Shown here piece after piece: positions 6,250 to 15,700 of a stretch of DNA of 48,584 nucleotides. Every line of letters begins with the position of its first letter. Position 1 is the stretch's first letter. Source of the stretch: Elusimicrobiota bacterium (GTDB taxonomy: Bacteria; Elusimicrobiota; Elusimicrobia; UBA1565; UBA9628). The translations under genes were made by a program, and so were the position numbers. The stretch is from positions 24,001 through 72,584 of the forward strand of contig DAHZHT010000009.1 of assembly GCA_027406905.1 (NCBI GenBank), given 5' to 3'. The notes under the pieces are model-generated. The model was not told the DNA's origin. It did no database searches and saw only the letters and a list, made by a program, of their open reading frames with translations.

Positions 6250-7169
6250 CAGGGTCTTGGATGAAAGCGTTGATGGGCTTTTTTAAGCCCCGAACGGTCA
6301 ACCGAGGTATAGATTTCGGTCGTCGACAAGCTCGCATGCCCCAAAAGCTCTTGAACCGATCTTAGATCGGCGCCGTTTTGAAGCAGATGGGTCGCAAAAG
6401 AATGGCGAAACAAATGCGGATGAAGATGAGAAATTCCGGCTTTTTTACCGAGTTCTCGAATCTCCCGCCAAAACTGGACCCGGCTGAGTTTTCTTCCTCT
6501 TCGACTGAGAAAAAACTCGGAAGAATCCTCTTTGGGAAAGCGGGATTCCCGGGCCTTGGCGTATCTGTTTAACCACGCAATCGCCGTTGAATGAATGGGA
6601 ATCAGCCTTTCTTTCGCTCCCTTGCCCAAGACCCTGACCCAGCCGTCTTGAAAATTAATGGCATCCGATTTTAAAGCCAAAATTTCGGAGGCCCGCATGC
6701 CGGTCGCATAGATTAATTCCAGCATGGTTCTCAACCTAAGTTTCTCAAAAGAGTTGAAGTCTTCCGCCCGCATCAAGGTCTCAATTTCGGAAAGAGACAA
6801 GGTTTTCGGCAAGCGTTCCGGCATGCGGGGCGAACGAAATGAAGCCGCCGGGCTTTTCTCCATTTTTTTTTCGGAAATCAAAAAAACATAAAAAGACTTA
6901 ATGGCCTCCATTTTTCTAAACAGGGAAGCGGCGGCGAGATTTTTTTCGGTTTTGAGCTTCCAAAAATAGTTTTCGAGATCCTTGGTTTGAACTGTCTCGA
7001 ATAAAAGCCCCGCGTCTTTTAAATAGAGACCAAACTGCCTTAAGTCCGAGAGATAGGCCTCAACCGTGTTGGGAGACAAACCGCGCTCAAGCCGGATATA
7101 GCGGGCGTATTCATCCAAACCCGGCAGAGAACCGACAGGCGCTTTTTCTTGCCTCTCCGCTTTAGGCAC
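6249..7169 (-). CDS. xerD: Tyrosine recombinase XerD/XerC
   Basis: This 306-residue enzyme would resolve chromosome dimers at dif during division. The N-terminal SAM-like core-binding domain spans about residues 15-105 and the catalytic domain about 120-300. All catalytic residues are present: Arg159 (GMRAS), Lys183 (GKGAK), His252 and Arg255 (HLFRH), His278 (LLGHAS) and the nucleophile Tyr287 (TEIYT). Length and lack of a mobile-element context support a housekeeping Xer; choosing between XerC and XerD is not safe from sequence alone, although TTEIYT fits XerD. The start is a GTG 29 nt after the recA stop. There is no clear ribosome-binding site, and a hairpin touches the start codon. Confidence 0.88.
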   Translation of the reverse strand: MPKAERQEKAPVGSLPGLDEYARYIRLERGLSPNTVEAYLSDLRQFGLYLKDAGLLFETVQTKDLENYFWKLKTEKNLAAASLFRKMEAIKSFYVFLISEKKMEKSPAASFRSPRMPERLPKTLSLSEIETLMRAEDFNSFEKLRLRTMLELIYATGMRASEILALKSDAINFQDGWVRVLGKGAKERLIPIHSTAIAWLNRYAKARESRFPKEDSSEFFLSRRGRKLSRVQFWREIRELGKKAGISHLHPHLFRHSFATHLLQNGADLRSVQELLGHASLSTTEIYTSVDRSGLKKAHQRFHPRP

Positions 7170-7190
7170 GGTTTTAATTCGTTAAAACCG
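7169..7190. promoter_or_regulatory. Hairpin between recA and xerD touching the xerD start
   Basis: A perfect 9-bp stem (CGGTTTTAA / TTAAAACCG) with a 4-nt loop occupies 7169-7190. Its last base on the minus strand is the G of the xerD GTG start. No U-run follows, so it is not an ordinary terminator. It could lower xerD translation or protect the recA 3' end. Confidence 0.55.
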
Positions 7191-7198
7191 CAGGAAAA

Positions 7199-8296
7199 TT
7201 ATCGCCCGCTGACGGCGGCGGCTTTCCCGGCGACAGGGCTGGGCTTTGCGCCTTTGTCATCTTTAGCGGGCGAAGCGGCGTTCTCTGATGGAGGAGTCGC
7301 CACCAAGAACTTGGCCTTAAGGGCTTTTTCAATTTTTGAGGCTAATTCCGGATTATCTTTAAGAGTCGCTTTCGCGTTTTCGCGCCCTTGCCCCAAGCGC
7401 TCGTTTCCATACAAGAACCAAGACCCCGATTTTTCGATGATCTGGGCTTCAACGGCCATGTCTAAAAGCCCGCCTTCTTTGGAGACCCCGTGGCCGTGAA
7501 TCATGTCGAATTCCGCGGTGCGGTAAGGCGGAGCGACCTTGTTTTTCACGACCTTGACCCTGGTGCGCGCGCCAATGACCACGTCTCCGTCTTTAATGGT
7601 CTCCGCCTTGCGGATTTCAAGGCGCATGCTGGCGTAGAATTTAAGGGCCAGGCCGCCGGTAGTTGTCTCCGGGTTCATATAAGAAGGAACGCCGATCTTA
7701 TTGCGAATTTGATTGATAAAGATAAGGCAAGTCCGGCTTTGAGAAACGGCGGCGGTGAGTTTCCGGAGGGCTTGGCTCATCAGCCTTGCCTGAAGACCCA
7801 CGTGACTGTCTCCCATCTCGCCGTCAATTTCAGCCTTGGGAACCAAGGCCGCGACAGAATCAACCACGATGACGTCCACCGCGCTTGAGCGCGTCAGTTT
7901 TTCGGTAATCTCAAGGGCCTCTTCGCCGGAATCGGGCTGAGAAATAAGAAGACTGTCGACATCGACCCCCAATTGCCGTGAATAGGCGGGGTCCATGGCG
8001 TGTTCGGCGTCGATATAGGCCGCCGTTCCGCCTAATTTCTGGGCCTGGGCCACGGCCTCAAGAGCCAAGGTGGTCTTTCCCGAAGACTCCGGCCCGTAAA
8101 TCTCGATAATGCGCCCGCGCGGAAAACCGCCCACTCCTAAGGCGAGATCCAGGGGGAGAATTCCCGTCGGAATTACTTCAACCCTGATTTTAGCCGCGCG
8201 CTCGCCCATTCTCATAATGGATTCTTTGCCGTAAGATTTTTCGATCTGGGACAACGCCAACTCCAAGGATTTCGTTTTTTCGTTTGTCATTTGCAT
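7199..8296 (-). CDS. recA: Recombinase A
   Basis: RecA, 365 residues, forms the ATP-dependent strand-exchange filament for homologous recombination and SOS signalling. Walker A is GPESSGKT (residues 68-75). The LexA/DNA-binding core is well conserved, including [10 protein letters not shown] and the ETTTGG loop. The C-terminal tail after about residue 330 is Ala/Lys/Pro-rich and divergent, as usual. The ATG at 8296 has GGAG spaced 5 nt upstream. No recognisable LexA box is seen, and lexA is not in the window. It lies 42 nt downstream of lspA, with a possible TATAAT promoter in the gap. Confidence 0.97.
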   Translation of the reverse strand: MQMTNEKTKSLELALSQIEKSYGKESIMRMGERAAKIRVEVIPTGILPLDLALGVGGFPRGRIIEIYGPESSGKTTLALEAVAQAQKLGGTAAYIDAEHAMDPAYSRQLGVDVDSLLISQPDSGEEALEITEKLTRSSAVDVIVVDSVAALVPKAEIDGEMGDSHVGLQARLMSQALRKLTAAVSQSRTCLIFINQIRNKIGVPSYMNPETTTGGLALKFYASMRLEIRKAETIKDGDVVIGARTRVKVVKNKVAPPYRTAEFDMIHGHGVSKEGGLLDMAVEAQIIEKSGSWFLYGNERLGQGRENAKATLKDNPELASKIEKALKAKFLVATPPSENAASPAKDDKGAKPSPVAGKAAAVSGR

Positions 8297-8338
8297 AATT
8301 TCTCCCCCTTTCCGACGTGACGCTCTGTCTATTCTACA

Positions 8339-8854
8339 TTAATTATACGGTTGAGCGCCCAAAAAGTTCCCGGATTTTTCTTCCCGCTGAAACCCCCAGG
8401 CCAAACACACAGCCCCGACCGTAATGCAGGAATCGGCGACATTAAAAACCGGCCAGTAATGAATATAAAGGAAATCAACCACATAACCGTAGGCCATTCG
8501 GTCATAGAGATTTCCCAAGGCTCCGGCCGTGACCAAAACAAGTCCCGCCTGAATCCAAGAATTTTTGTCGCGCCAATTCCATTGGAGAAAGAAAAGGACC
8601 GGCAAGAGAATGGCGGTCACGATGAGAAAGAATAAATTCTTATGATGGCCGAGCCCAAAGGCCATGCCGGTATTCTCGACATAGGTCAAGGAAAAAAATG
8701 GAAGGACGGGAATAAACCCGATCAGTCTTAAATCGCGCATCGCCCATATTTTGCTTGCGCGGTCCAAAGAGAAAAGAAAAAAAAGACTTAAAAGGCGCCC
8801 CATAACGCGGACAATTTTTTTATCAGCCAAGGTGTTCGGCGCAGGCCGGAGCAT
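8339..8854 (-). CDS. lspA: Lipoprotein signal peptidase (signal peptidase II)
   Basis: LspA of 171 residues is an inner-membrane aspartyl protease that removes signal peptides from prolipoproteins. Four transmembrane segments are visible, with conserved boxes DRASKIWAM (31-39), NTGMAFGLG (61-69), GNLYDR with GYVVDF (Asp127) and FNVADS (Asp141). Asp127 and Asp141 are the catalytic pair. The start at 8854 is 9 nt after the ileS stop without a clear ribosome-binding site; Met18 is an alternative. The ileS-lspA pairing is common in bacteria and supports both calls. Confidence 0.93.
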   Translation of the reverse strand: MLRPAPNTLADKKIVRVMGRLLSLFFLFSLDRASKIWAMRDLRLIGFIPVLPFFSLTYVENTGMAFGLGHHKNLFFLIVTAILLPVLFFLQWNWRDKNSWIQAGLVLVTAGALGNLYDRMAYGYVVDFLYIHYWPVFNVADSCITVGAVCLAWGFQREEKSGNFLGAQPYN

Positions 8855-8863
8855 AAAGTTTTT

Positions 8864-11710
8864 TTAAAGACGCTCCGGGCCGCTTTCGCTTCGCGAGCAA
8901 GGAGCGCAACGGGCGCAGAGTTCGGGATGTTGTGACGCGATATCGGTGGTATAGCGCCAACACCTCGGGCATTTGGCGCCATCGGCATGAAGGATTTCGA
9001 TGGAAATTTCCAAAGAGGATATCTCCAGTTCGACTTGGCTGACTATGAAAAATTCGGCCCAGTTAAAATCCTTGAGATGCTCGGCCGCGCTTTCGGGGAA
9101 TTCTCCTTTGAGAACCACTTTCGCCTCAAGCGAACTGCCGATTAATTTTGATATCCGAGCTTCTTCCAGTTTTTTCTGTACCGTTTCGCGGATTTCCCGC
9201 GCCTCTTCAATAAAAGAGCCGCCCTTCCCTTCACGAATTTCAAAAGGCGTGGGCTCTTTTGAGAGAGTCGCCAAAAGAACGCTCTCCGCCCCGCCCCAGC
9301 GTTTCGGGCCTTCCTGCCAGGCCTCTTCCATGGTAAACGGAAGAATCGGGGCGGTCAAAGGCAAAAGGACGTTTAAGCATTCCGCCAAAACCGTTTGGGC
9401 CGCACGGCGCTGCGGATGAGAAGCGGCATAGGTGTAAAGCCGATCTTTGACGATATCGCAATAGAACGCGGAAAGATCAAAGGCGCAAAAATCGACAATT
9501 TTCCGCGCGGCGGCGCGAAACTCAAAAACTTCATAATGAGAGAGGACCTGCTGGCGCAAAACCCCCAAGCGATCCAAAATATATTTTTCAAGCGGCGGCA
9601 ATTTTTCTGCGTCAACGCCATTGTCACTCGGATTAAAATCAAAAGTGTTTCCCAAAAGATAGCGCAGGGTGTTCCGAATTTTCCGGTAAGACTCAATGGG
9701 GCCTTCCAAGATTTTATCTGAAATCCGGACATCATCGGCATAATCGGACAAGGCGACCCAAAGCCGCAAAATATCGGCGCCGTATTTTTTGATCACTTCT
9801 TGCGGACTGACCACGTTTCCGGCGGATTTATGCATCGCCCGGCCTTTTTCGTCAAGCACAAAGCCGTGAGTCAACACCGAGCGATACGGCGCTTTTCCAT
9901 TGACTCCAACGGATAAAACCAGCGAACTCTGAAACCAGCCGCGATGCTGATCGGAGCCTTCAAGATACAGATCGGCGGGAAACTCTCCTCTAAGAACCGA
10001 GGCCCAGGAAACTCCGGAATCCATCCAGACATCCAAAATATCTTTTTCGCGGATAAAATTTTTAGTGCCGCAGGAGCACTTTAAACCTTGGGGCAAAAAC
10101 GGCCAGACTTCGCGATTGACGGGCGCGTCCCAATTCTCGAACCAAAAATCATCGCCGGATTTTCGAACTTCATTTTCAATCGCCTCCAAGGCCCCCTCAT
10201 CCTGAAGAGGCTTGTGACAACTCTTGTCCGCGCAATAGAGAATCGGAATAGGCGTTCCCCAAAGCCTCTGCCGCGACAAGCACCAATCGGGGCGATTTTT
10301 CACCATGCTGGCGATGCGGCTTTTTCCGGCGGCGGGAACCCAATTGACCTGATCAATCGCCTTTAAAAGATCGCTTCTCAAGGATTGCGCTTTATCCAAA
10401 GAAAGAAACCATTGATCGGTGGCGCGGAAAATCACTGGGTTTTTGCATCTCCAGCAATGGGGATAGCTGTGGGTGATTTTTTCTTCCGCCAAAAGCATCC
10501 CGCGTTTTTTAAGATCGGCGATGACGGCTTCGTTGCCTTCGGGAAACACTTTAAGTCCACGCAAAAATTCCGGAGCCTCATCGGTAAAACGGCCGGAAGC
10601 GTCAACGGGGCACAGAGTTTCAAGCCCGTATTTTTGACCGGTCTCAAAGTCATCCACTCCGTGACCGGGAGCGGTGTGAACCAATCCGGTCCCGTCTTCC
10701 GCTGTCACGTAAGTTGCGGGGTACAATCTCCCTTCGTAAGTCTTTTCCCATGGCCTTTGATAGAAAGTCTGTGGCCCCATTGACGCTAGTGGGGTTCCAA
10801 AAGTTACATCCGGACCATCTTTCAGTTTTCCTTTCCATAAAATCCGCGAATTCTCCCACTTGAGTTTTTGTTTTAAAGCCTCATAGCGTTGCTCGGCAAT
10901 AAGCAAAGGTTTTGGCGATGATTCCACTTTAACTAGGATATAATCGAGAGCCGGATTGTAGGCCACGGCCCGATTGGCCGGCAAGGTCCACGGCGTCGTG
11001 GTCCAAATGAGGACGCGGTATTCATGTCCTTCAATTTGAATGTTAGGATCCACGTCAAACGCCACATAAACCGACGGCGATGTTTTATCTTTATATTCGA
11101 TCTCGGCTTCGGCGAGAGCCGTTTCGCATGAAATGCACCAATAAACGGGCTTGAGTCCCCGGTAAATCAAACCTTTTTGCAAAAGGCGGCGGAAAACCGA
11201 CAAAACCTCGGCTTCGTATTCCTTGGTCATCGTGCGGTAGGGATTCTCCCAATCCGCCAAAACGCCCAGGCGCTTAAAATCTTCCCTTTGAGTTTGAATG
11301 AATCTCTCGGCAAAAGCCGCCGCGTCTTTTCTGAAAGCCGGAACGTCTTTAATGCCGCGCTGGGACATTTTTTTCTCTTTTAAAAGAGCCGATTCGATAG
11401 GAAGCCCGTGACAATCCCAGCCCGGAACGTAGGGCGTTTTGCTGCCCGTCAGAGCGCGGGATTTAATGATCGCGTCTTTTAAAATTTTATTGAGCGCGTG
11501 GCCGATATGAATAGAGCCGTTGGCATAAGGCGGCCCGTCGTGCAAAACAAAAGAATTTTCCCGGCGTTCTTGAATTTTCTCGTAAATATTATTCTCCGTC
11601 CAAAATTGAATCCAGGCGGGTTCTTTGAGCGGCAAATCCCCGCGCATCGGGAAATCGGTTTTTGGCAGATTCAAGGTCTGCGAATACTTCGCGGGCAAAG
11701 CTTCAGGCAT
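8864..11710 (-). CDS. ileS: Isoleucyl-tRNA synthetase
   Basis: IleRS of 948 residues charges tRNA-Ile. The class I signature HIGH is at 68-71 (GSIHIGH). The KMSKS loop is the AMHKSAGN variant known from many bacterial IleRS. The editing domain contains [11 protein letters not shown]. The C-terminal zinc finger is CPRCW ... CARC. The ATG at 11708-11710 starts the canonical N-terminus ([10 protein letters not shown]). There is no ribosome-binding site; a TAAAAT hexamer lies 8 nt upstream. The first ~34 codons are duplicated at 12603-12701 on the far side of the HigBA module, so this copy of the 5' end may have arrived with, or been recreated during, insertion of that module. Confidence 0.96.
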   Translation of the reverse strand: MPEALPAKYSQTLNLPKTDFPMRGDLPLKEPAWIQFWTENNIYEKIQERRENSFVLHDGPPYANGSIHIGHALNKILKDAIIKSRALTGSKTPYVPGWDCHGLPIESALLKEKKMSQRGIKDVPAFRKDAAAFAERFIQTQREDFKRLGVLADWENPYRTMTKEYEAEVLSVFRRLLQKGLIYRGLKPVYWCISCETALAEAEIEYKDKTSPSVYVAFDVDPNIQIEGHEYRVLIWTTTPWTLPANRAVAYNPALDYILVKVESSPKPLLIAEQRYEALKQKLKWENSRILWKGKLKDGPDVTFGTPLASMGPQTFYQRPWEKTYEGRLYPATYVTAEDGTGLVHTAPGHGVDDFETGQKYGLETLCPVDASGRFTDEAPEFLRGLKVFPEGNEAVIADLKKRGMLLAEEKITHSYPHCWRCKNPVIFRATDQWFLSLDKAQSLRSDLLKAIDQVNWVPAAGKSRIASMVKNRPDWCLSRQRLWGTPIPILYCADKSCHKPLQDEGALEAIENEVRKSGDDFWFENWDAPVNREVWPFLPQGLKCSCGTKNFIREKDILDVWMDSGVSWASVLRGEFPADLYLEGSDQHRGWFQSSLVLSVGVNGKAPYRSVLTHGFVLDEKGRAMHKSAGNVVSPQEVIKKYGADILRLWVALSDYADDVRISDKILEGPIESYRKIRNTLRYLLGNTFDFNPSDNGVDAEKLPPLEKYILDRLGVLRQQVLSHYEVFEFRAAARKIVDFCAFDLSAFYCDIVKDRLYTYAASHPQRRAAQTVLAECLNVLLPLTAPILPFTMEEAWQEGPKRWGGAESVLLATLSKEPTPFEIREGKGGSFIEEAREIRETVQKKLEEARISKLIGSSLEAKVVLKGEFPESAAEHLKDFNWAEFFIVSQVELEISSLEISIEILHADGAKCPRCWRYTTDIASQHPELCARCAPCSRSESGPERL

Positions 11711-11730
11711 GGCAGGATATTTTACAATTT
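11612..11730 (-). repeat. Direct repeat of the ileS 5' region (copy A, functional)
   Basis: 119 bp covering the first 33 ileS codons plus 20 bp upstream. It matches 12603-12721 at a constant offset of 991 bp. Differences are three substitutions within the coding part and a handful around the start codon. The two copies flank the higBA module. Confidence 0.85.
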
Positions 11731-11746
11731 TTTTATAAAATACCCA

Positions 11747-11775
11747 TTGACAATACAAGTATTTACTTGTATCCT
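11747..11775 (+). promoter_or_regulatory. higBA promoter with operator in the spacer
   Basis: TTGACA (11747-11752), a 17-bp spacer and TATCCT (11770-11775). A perfect 9-bp inverted repeat, ATACAAGTA-tt-TACTTGTAT (11753-11772), fills the spacer and enters the -10. A repressor bound here would block RNA polymerase, as expected for autoregulation by HigA. Confidence 0.75.
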
Positions 11776-11797
11776 AAAGAGAGAAGGCGAGGATAAA

Positions 11798-12142
11798 TTG
11801 TATCAAGCGATATTCTATGCAACGGCAGAAGGGGATTCTCCCGTTCAAGAATTTCTAGAGGATCTGGCGAAAAAGCCCCGAGCCAAAATTTTAAAATTCA
11901 TACAGCACTTAGAGGAACGCGGGCCCGATCTTCCAAGGCCTTATGCCGATACTCTCAGAGACAAGATTCGAGAATTGCGCGTTCCATATGGGACGCTTCA
12001 GTGGCGAATTCTCTACTTCTTTGATGGGAAGAATATCGTTTTGACTCAAGGTTTTCTAAAGAAGACCCACGCCGTACCAAATGAGGAGATTGAAAGAGCC
12101 TTAAAGCGCATGTCGGACTGGCTCAGACGCAAGGAGGCATAA
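11798..12142 (+). CDS. higB: HigB-like toxin, Gp49/RelE superfamily
   Basis: This protein of 114 residues matches the phage Gp49-like (PF05973) branch of RelE/ParE toxins, which cleave mRNA on the ribosome. Diagnostic parts are the N-terminal strand and PVQEFLEDL helix, the ELRVPYGTLQWRILYFFDG core strands and GFLKKTHAVP near the C-terminus. The start is TTG (11798-11800), with GAGG 5 nt upstream. Longer reading would run through the promoter and operator, so it is rejected. The antitoxin follows after 3 nt, giving the toxin-first order typical of higBA. Its leader carries a normal ribosome-binding site. Confidence 0.85.
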   Translation: MYQAIFYATAEGDSPVQEFLEDLAKKPRAKILKFIQHLEERGPDLPRPYADTLRDKIRELRVPYGTLQWRILYFFDGKNIVLTQGFLKKTHAVPNEEIERALKRMSDWLRRKEA

Positions 12143-12145
12143 TCT

Positions 12146-12433
12146 ATGGCCAAGAACGGAATTCGATTTCAAGACTATCTCAAAACGCAAATGAAAGACC
12201 CTGAATTTCGCAAACATTATGAGGCTTACGAGACTTCCACGAGACTGGCGATTGAAATCGCGAAGATGCGGCACGCGAAGAAAATGACGCAATCTCAATT
12301 GGCGAAAAAACTGCGCGTTCGGCAACAGATGGTGGCGCAACTGGAAAATCCGGGAGAGACTCTGCCGAACGTCAGGACTCTCCAGAGGGTCGCTCAGGCT
12401 TTCGGAAAAGAGCTGTACATCGGATTTCGGTGA
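12146..12433 (+). CDS. higA: HigA-like antitoxin, XRE-family HTH
   Basis: This 95-residue protein has an N-terminal extension (about 1-35) likely to contact the toxin. A Cro/C1-type helix-turn-helix follows (about 36-90: MTQSQLAKKLRVRQQMVAQL). It should neutralise HigB and, with it, repress the promoter through the inverted repeat at 11753-11772. The ATG lies 3 nt after the higB stop, with AAGGAGG inside the higB 3' end. About 157 bp of unassigned sequence separate it from the ileS fragment. Confidence 0.87.
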   Translation: MAKNGIRFQDYLKTQMKDPEFRKHYEAYETSTRLAIEIAKMRHAKKMTQSQLAKKLRVRQQMVAQLENPGETLPNVRTLQRVAQAFGKELYIGFR

Positions 12434-12590
12434 GAGCGTATTCGCATTCAACGCGCAAAGAAACAAAAAAGATGAAAGCTGAACCAATAAACCGGCCATG
12501 ACTATCTTTTCTTTAAATTTCCCAAAACCTCACGTAAGCATAAGGCCGTTGCCCTGATTCCGGCGATCCCAACGTATAAAACAAGAGAGC

Positions 12591-12701
12591 TCAAAACTTT
12601 AGCCAAGCGGGCTCTTTGAGCGGCAAATCCCCGCGCATCGGGAAATCGGTTTTCGGCAGATTCAAGGTCTGCGAATACTTCGCGGGCAAAGCTTCAGGCA
12701 T
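12591..12701 (-). pseudogene. Truncated ileS 5' fragment
   Basis: An intact ATG (12699-12701) opens 33 codons nearly identical to the IleRS N-terminus ([16 protein letters not shown] ...). After LKEPAW the reading diverges to LKF and stops at TGA (12591-12593). A TAAAAT hexamer again lies 8 nt before the ATG, so the original start region seems preserved. The peptide has no expected function. This is probably the original ileS 5' end, separated from the gene by the higBA insertion. Confidence 0.8.
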
Positions 12702-12721
12702 AATGGGTTATTTTACAATTT
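12603..12721 (-). repeat. Direct repeat of the ileS 5' region (copy B, orphan)
   Basis: Second copy of the 119-bp repeat, matching 11612-11730 at an offset of 991 bp. Similarity ends at 12721, just before the 3' end of the giant gene. It also ends at 12603, where the reading leaves ileS. Confidence 0.85.
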
Positions 12722-12739
12722 CCAGAGCGGACACGACGC

Positions 12740-15700
12740 CTAAGGGGTGGTGGGTTCCGGTTTTTTTTGTTTTAAGGCCGCGCTGGCTCTAGAGAAAATG
12801 CCGGGCATGGCAGGACGGTTGATTCCCGAGGCTTCAATAGCCTTAAGCTCGGAAGCGTCCTGCATTCTGGTCATCAAATCGCCAATCAAGATATCGGCAA
12901 CCTTGGGGTTTTTGACGAAGGACTTCGCCTCTTGAATGTTCTTGACATCCAGAAGCTCTTTGGCTTTTTCCGGAGTGACGAGATGGGACAATTTTTTCAA
13001 AGTCCGGTAGCGGTTCAACAAGTCCCGGACCTCCACGATATCGGGGTTCTCCAAGGCTTTGGGATTTAAGGTCAGGCGCTTGACGTTTTTATAAGTGACC
13101 GGCATAGCGGAGTTTTCCGCGTTATCCTTGACCAAATCCGTAATCTGAGTCCAAATTTTCTCTTCCTCTTGCCGCGGGTTTTCCGATATCTGCCTTAAAT
13201 GGTCCCAGGCGACTCTCAAATACGTCGGAGAATCTTCCAGAATTTTCCCATCAACGACCCCGGTGACATTGACCTTGACTCCCTTGGGGATGCGCCCGCT
13301 GTCGATGCGTCCCATCAGCTGTTTGAAATTAACCGTCGCCAGATTCTCGGGATTACCGACATACATTCTGAATTTTCCGTTTTTGTAGGCGTCTCCGAAA
13401 GGCAAATCAAGACCCCTAAAACCGGCTTGGCCGACCAAGATCAACACCTTCGCTTTTCCGGATTCCAGAGCGGCCAAATTTTTATACTCATCAATACCGG
13501 TCTGACGGCGCTGTTCTTTTTGGAAATTGGTATCCGGCGTAATTCCGACGGCGATCTCGTCATTGGGAATTTCATTCATCCGCAAGGATTTCAAGAACTG
13601 TTCGTATTCGGATTTGGTATCCGCATAGATGATAGCAAGGCTCGGTTTTTTCTCAAGCATGTCTTTAAGAATAAATTCTTGGGCGGCACTGTCAGATGAC
13701 TCGCCTTTCTCGCTCGGTTTTAAAATCTGGTAATCGACCTGATAGCCCGCGCTTTCGTCTCCGATGACTTTAAAGCCCATTTTGTCTTTCATGAACGGAA
13801 CGGTAGAATGGGCCAGGGTTCCGGAAAGACCCAACATCACGGTCCCGGCGGCTTTCGCCTTGTTGTTAAATTTGGCGAAATCAACGACGGCCAAGGAGTC
13901 AAAATCCAGGGTCAAGGGTTTTCCATAGAGGGCTTCCAGATAGGAGCGGTATTCGGTATCGAGATTATCCAGGGGAACGCCGTTAAAATATTGGATAACC
14001 TCTTGCTTGTTTTTATCGACATTGGTCGCGAAAAGGTCCTGCAAGTTTTTCTTGGACAAAGCCTGATATCCCCCGCCGTACATTTTTTCGATCCAATGCT
14101 CCGGAGTCCCGTATTGTCTTCCGATGACCCCGCCCCAACCCAAACCCGCTTTTTTGGCCACCGCGTCAAAGACGCCGCCGCCAAAGGCGTGCTGATGGCT
14201 TTTGAGCATGTCGAAATAAACCTGTTCCGGGTCCATTTTATACCGGGTTTTAAATTCGGCGAGGCTCTTGATTCCCAGATCGCGGTAGAGCGGCGAATTG
14301 GGATTAGAAAGCTGCGCGCGATAGGCCTTTGAATTCGCATAGTCGACGGCCTTTCGGAAATCCCGCGTTTGAGCGGCGACCAAGTCGTCAAAATCTTCCT
14401 TAAATTTCGGATTGTCTATCAGAAGCTCTTTAAAGGAAGCGGGATCAAGTTCCTTTCCATTGGAGCCGTATTTTTTGAAAAGCTCCTGAATCTTTTCGGC
14501 TCCCTGGCGAAGGGAAGTTTGAACCGGATCCAATTCCGGATAACGCCCCACGATGCCATTAAAGGAACCCAAGGATAAAGCGGTCGTCATCGCCATCATG
14601 TCGTATTCATCCAAGACCATATCGTAGAGTTCCAGAGGGTTTGAGCCGCCGAATTTATCGGCTTGGGCGAGTTCCGCCCAAAAATCGGAATAGGTCTTAA
14701 TTTTAAAGCGCGGCTTGCGGCCCCCAAAAATAGCCAAATATTGATCCATGGTCTGAGACGCCAGATCGGGGTTGGTGGTCAGATACATCGCGCCCAATTT
14801 CCCATGCGAGCGGGCATAATGGTCCAAGAAGTCCAACATCACGAAACTAAGCAATGTTTTCCCGCCCGAAGTTTTAAGCAAATTAAAGATGCGGCTTTCG
14901 CCGTTTGAAAGCCCTTTTAAGGTCGCCAGAATCTGGCGAGCCTGAAGCTCTCTAAAACTCGTAATGGGGTGTCCGCGAGCGTCCCGCAATTGCCGGCTCT
15001 CGGGAATTTCAAGGACGCGAGTTCCGTCCGGCAGGGTTTTCCATTCCCCGAAATGTCGCCCAAAAACGCCTCTTTCCCAGACGGATTTAACCAGGTTAGC
15101 CGACAAGTCCATCTCCGCCCGCGAAATCTTTCCCTTTTGATAAGCCTTGAAATTTTTTGCCAACTGCTCATCGGCCAACTGCGTATAGGCGTCGGACTCC
15201 AGGGTCTTGCGCAATTCTCCAACGGCTTCGGCGGTATTGACATGGCCGGAAGCGGAGAGAGAAGCGATTTTTTCATCCATCGCGCGATGTATAGCGTCAA
15301 TAAAAGCGTCGGCCTTTGGATCGCTGATGGTCTGGAGAAGACGGTCCTTCGCGGATTCCAAGGCTTGAGCGCGGGTCTTATGGCTTAATTCCAGAGACGC
15401 GATTTTCTCATTCATTGAATCAACAACGTCGGACAGGGAACCCTCCGAAGAAATATCATTTCTTTTGAGCTCGCGTTCTATCATCAGGGCTTGAGTTTTT
15501 TCGCCCGAAGCCTTGAGTTTTTCCAAAACCTCCGGGGTTTTTTCCCGGCCAGCCTCTTGCCATAAATTCCGGAGGCTTTGTCCATTTTCCTTCCCGGCGG
15601 CTTCGGCGATATCGGCGATTAAAAGATCTTGCGGAGTGTAGAGGTCTTTCCCAAGATGAAGCGCCGAGTTCCAAAAATTCTTGCGCAAGAACTTAAGAGA

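Noticed and set aside
11498..11797. Upstream extension of the higB reading frame to an earlier ATG
   Set aside because: It would run antisense through ileS and then through the higBA promoter and operator. The TTG at 11798 has a ribosome-binding site and matches the family N-terminus.
12487..12600. Minus-strand stretch between higBA and the ileS fragment, reading like a hydrophobic peptide (LVLYVGIAGIRATALCLREV)
   Set aside because: No start codon or ribosome-binding site, and it ends at a stop within 40 codons. It may be a fragment of a lost gene, but nothing supports expression.
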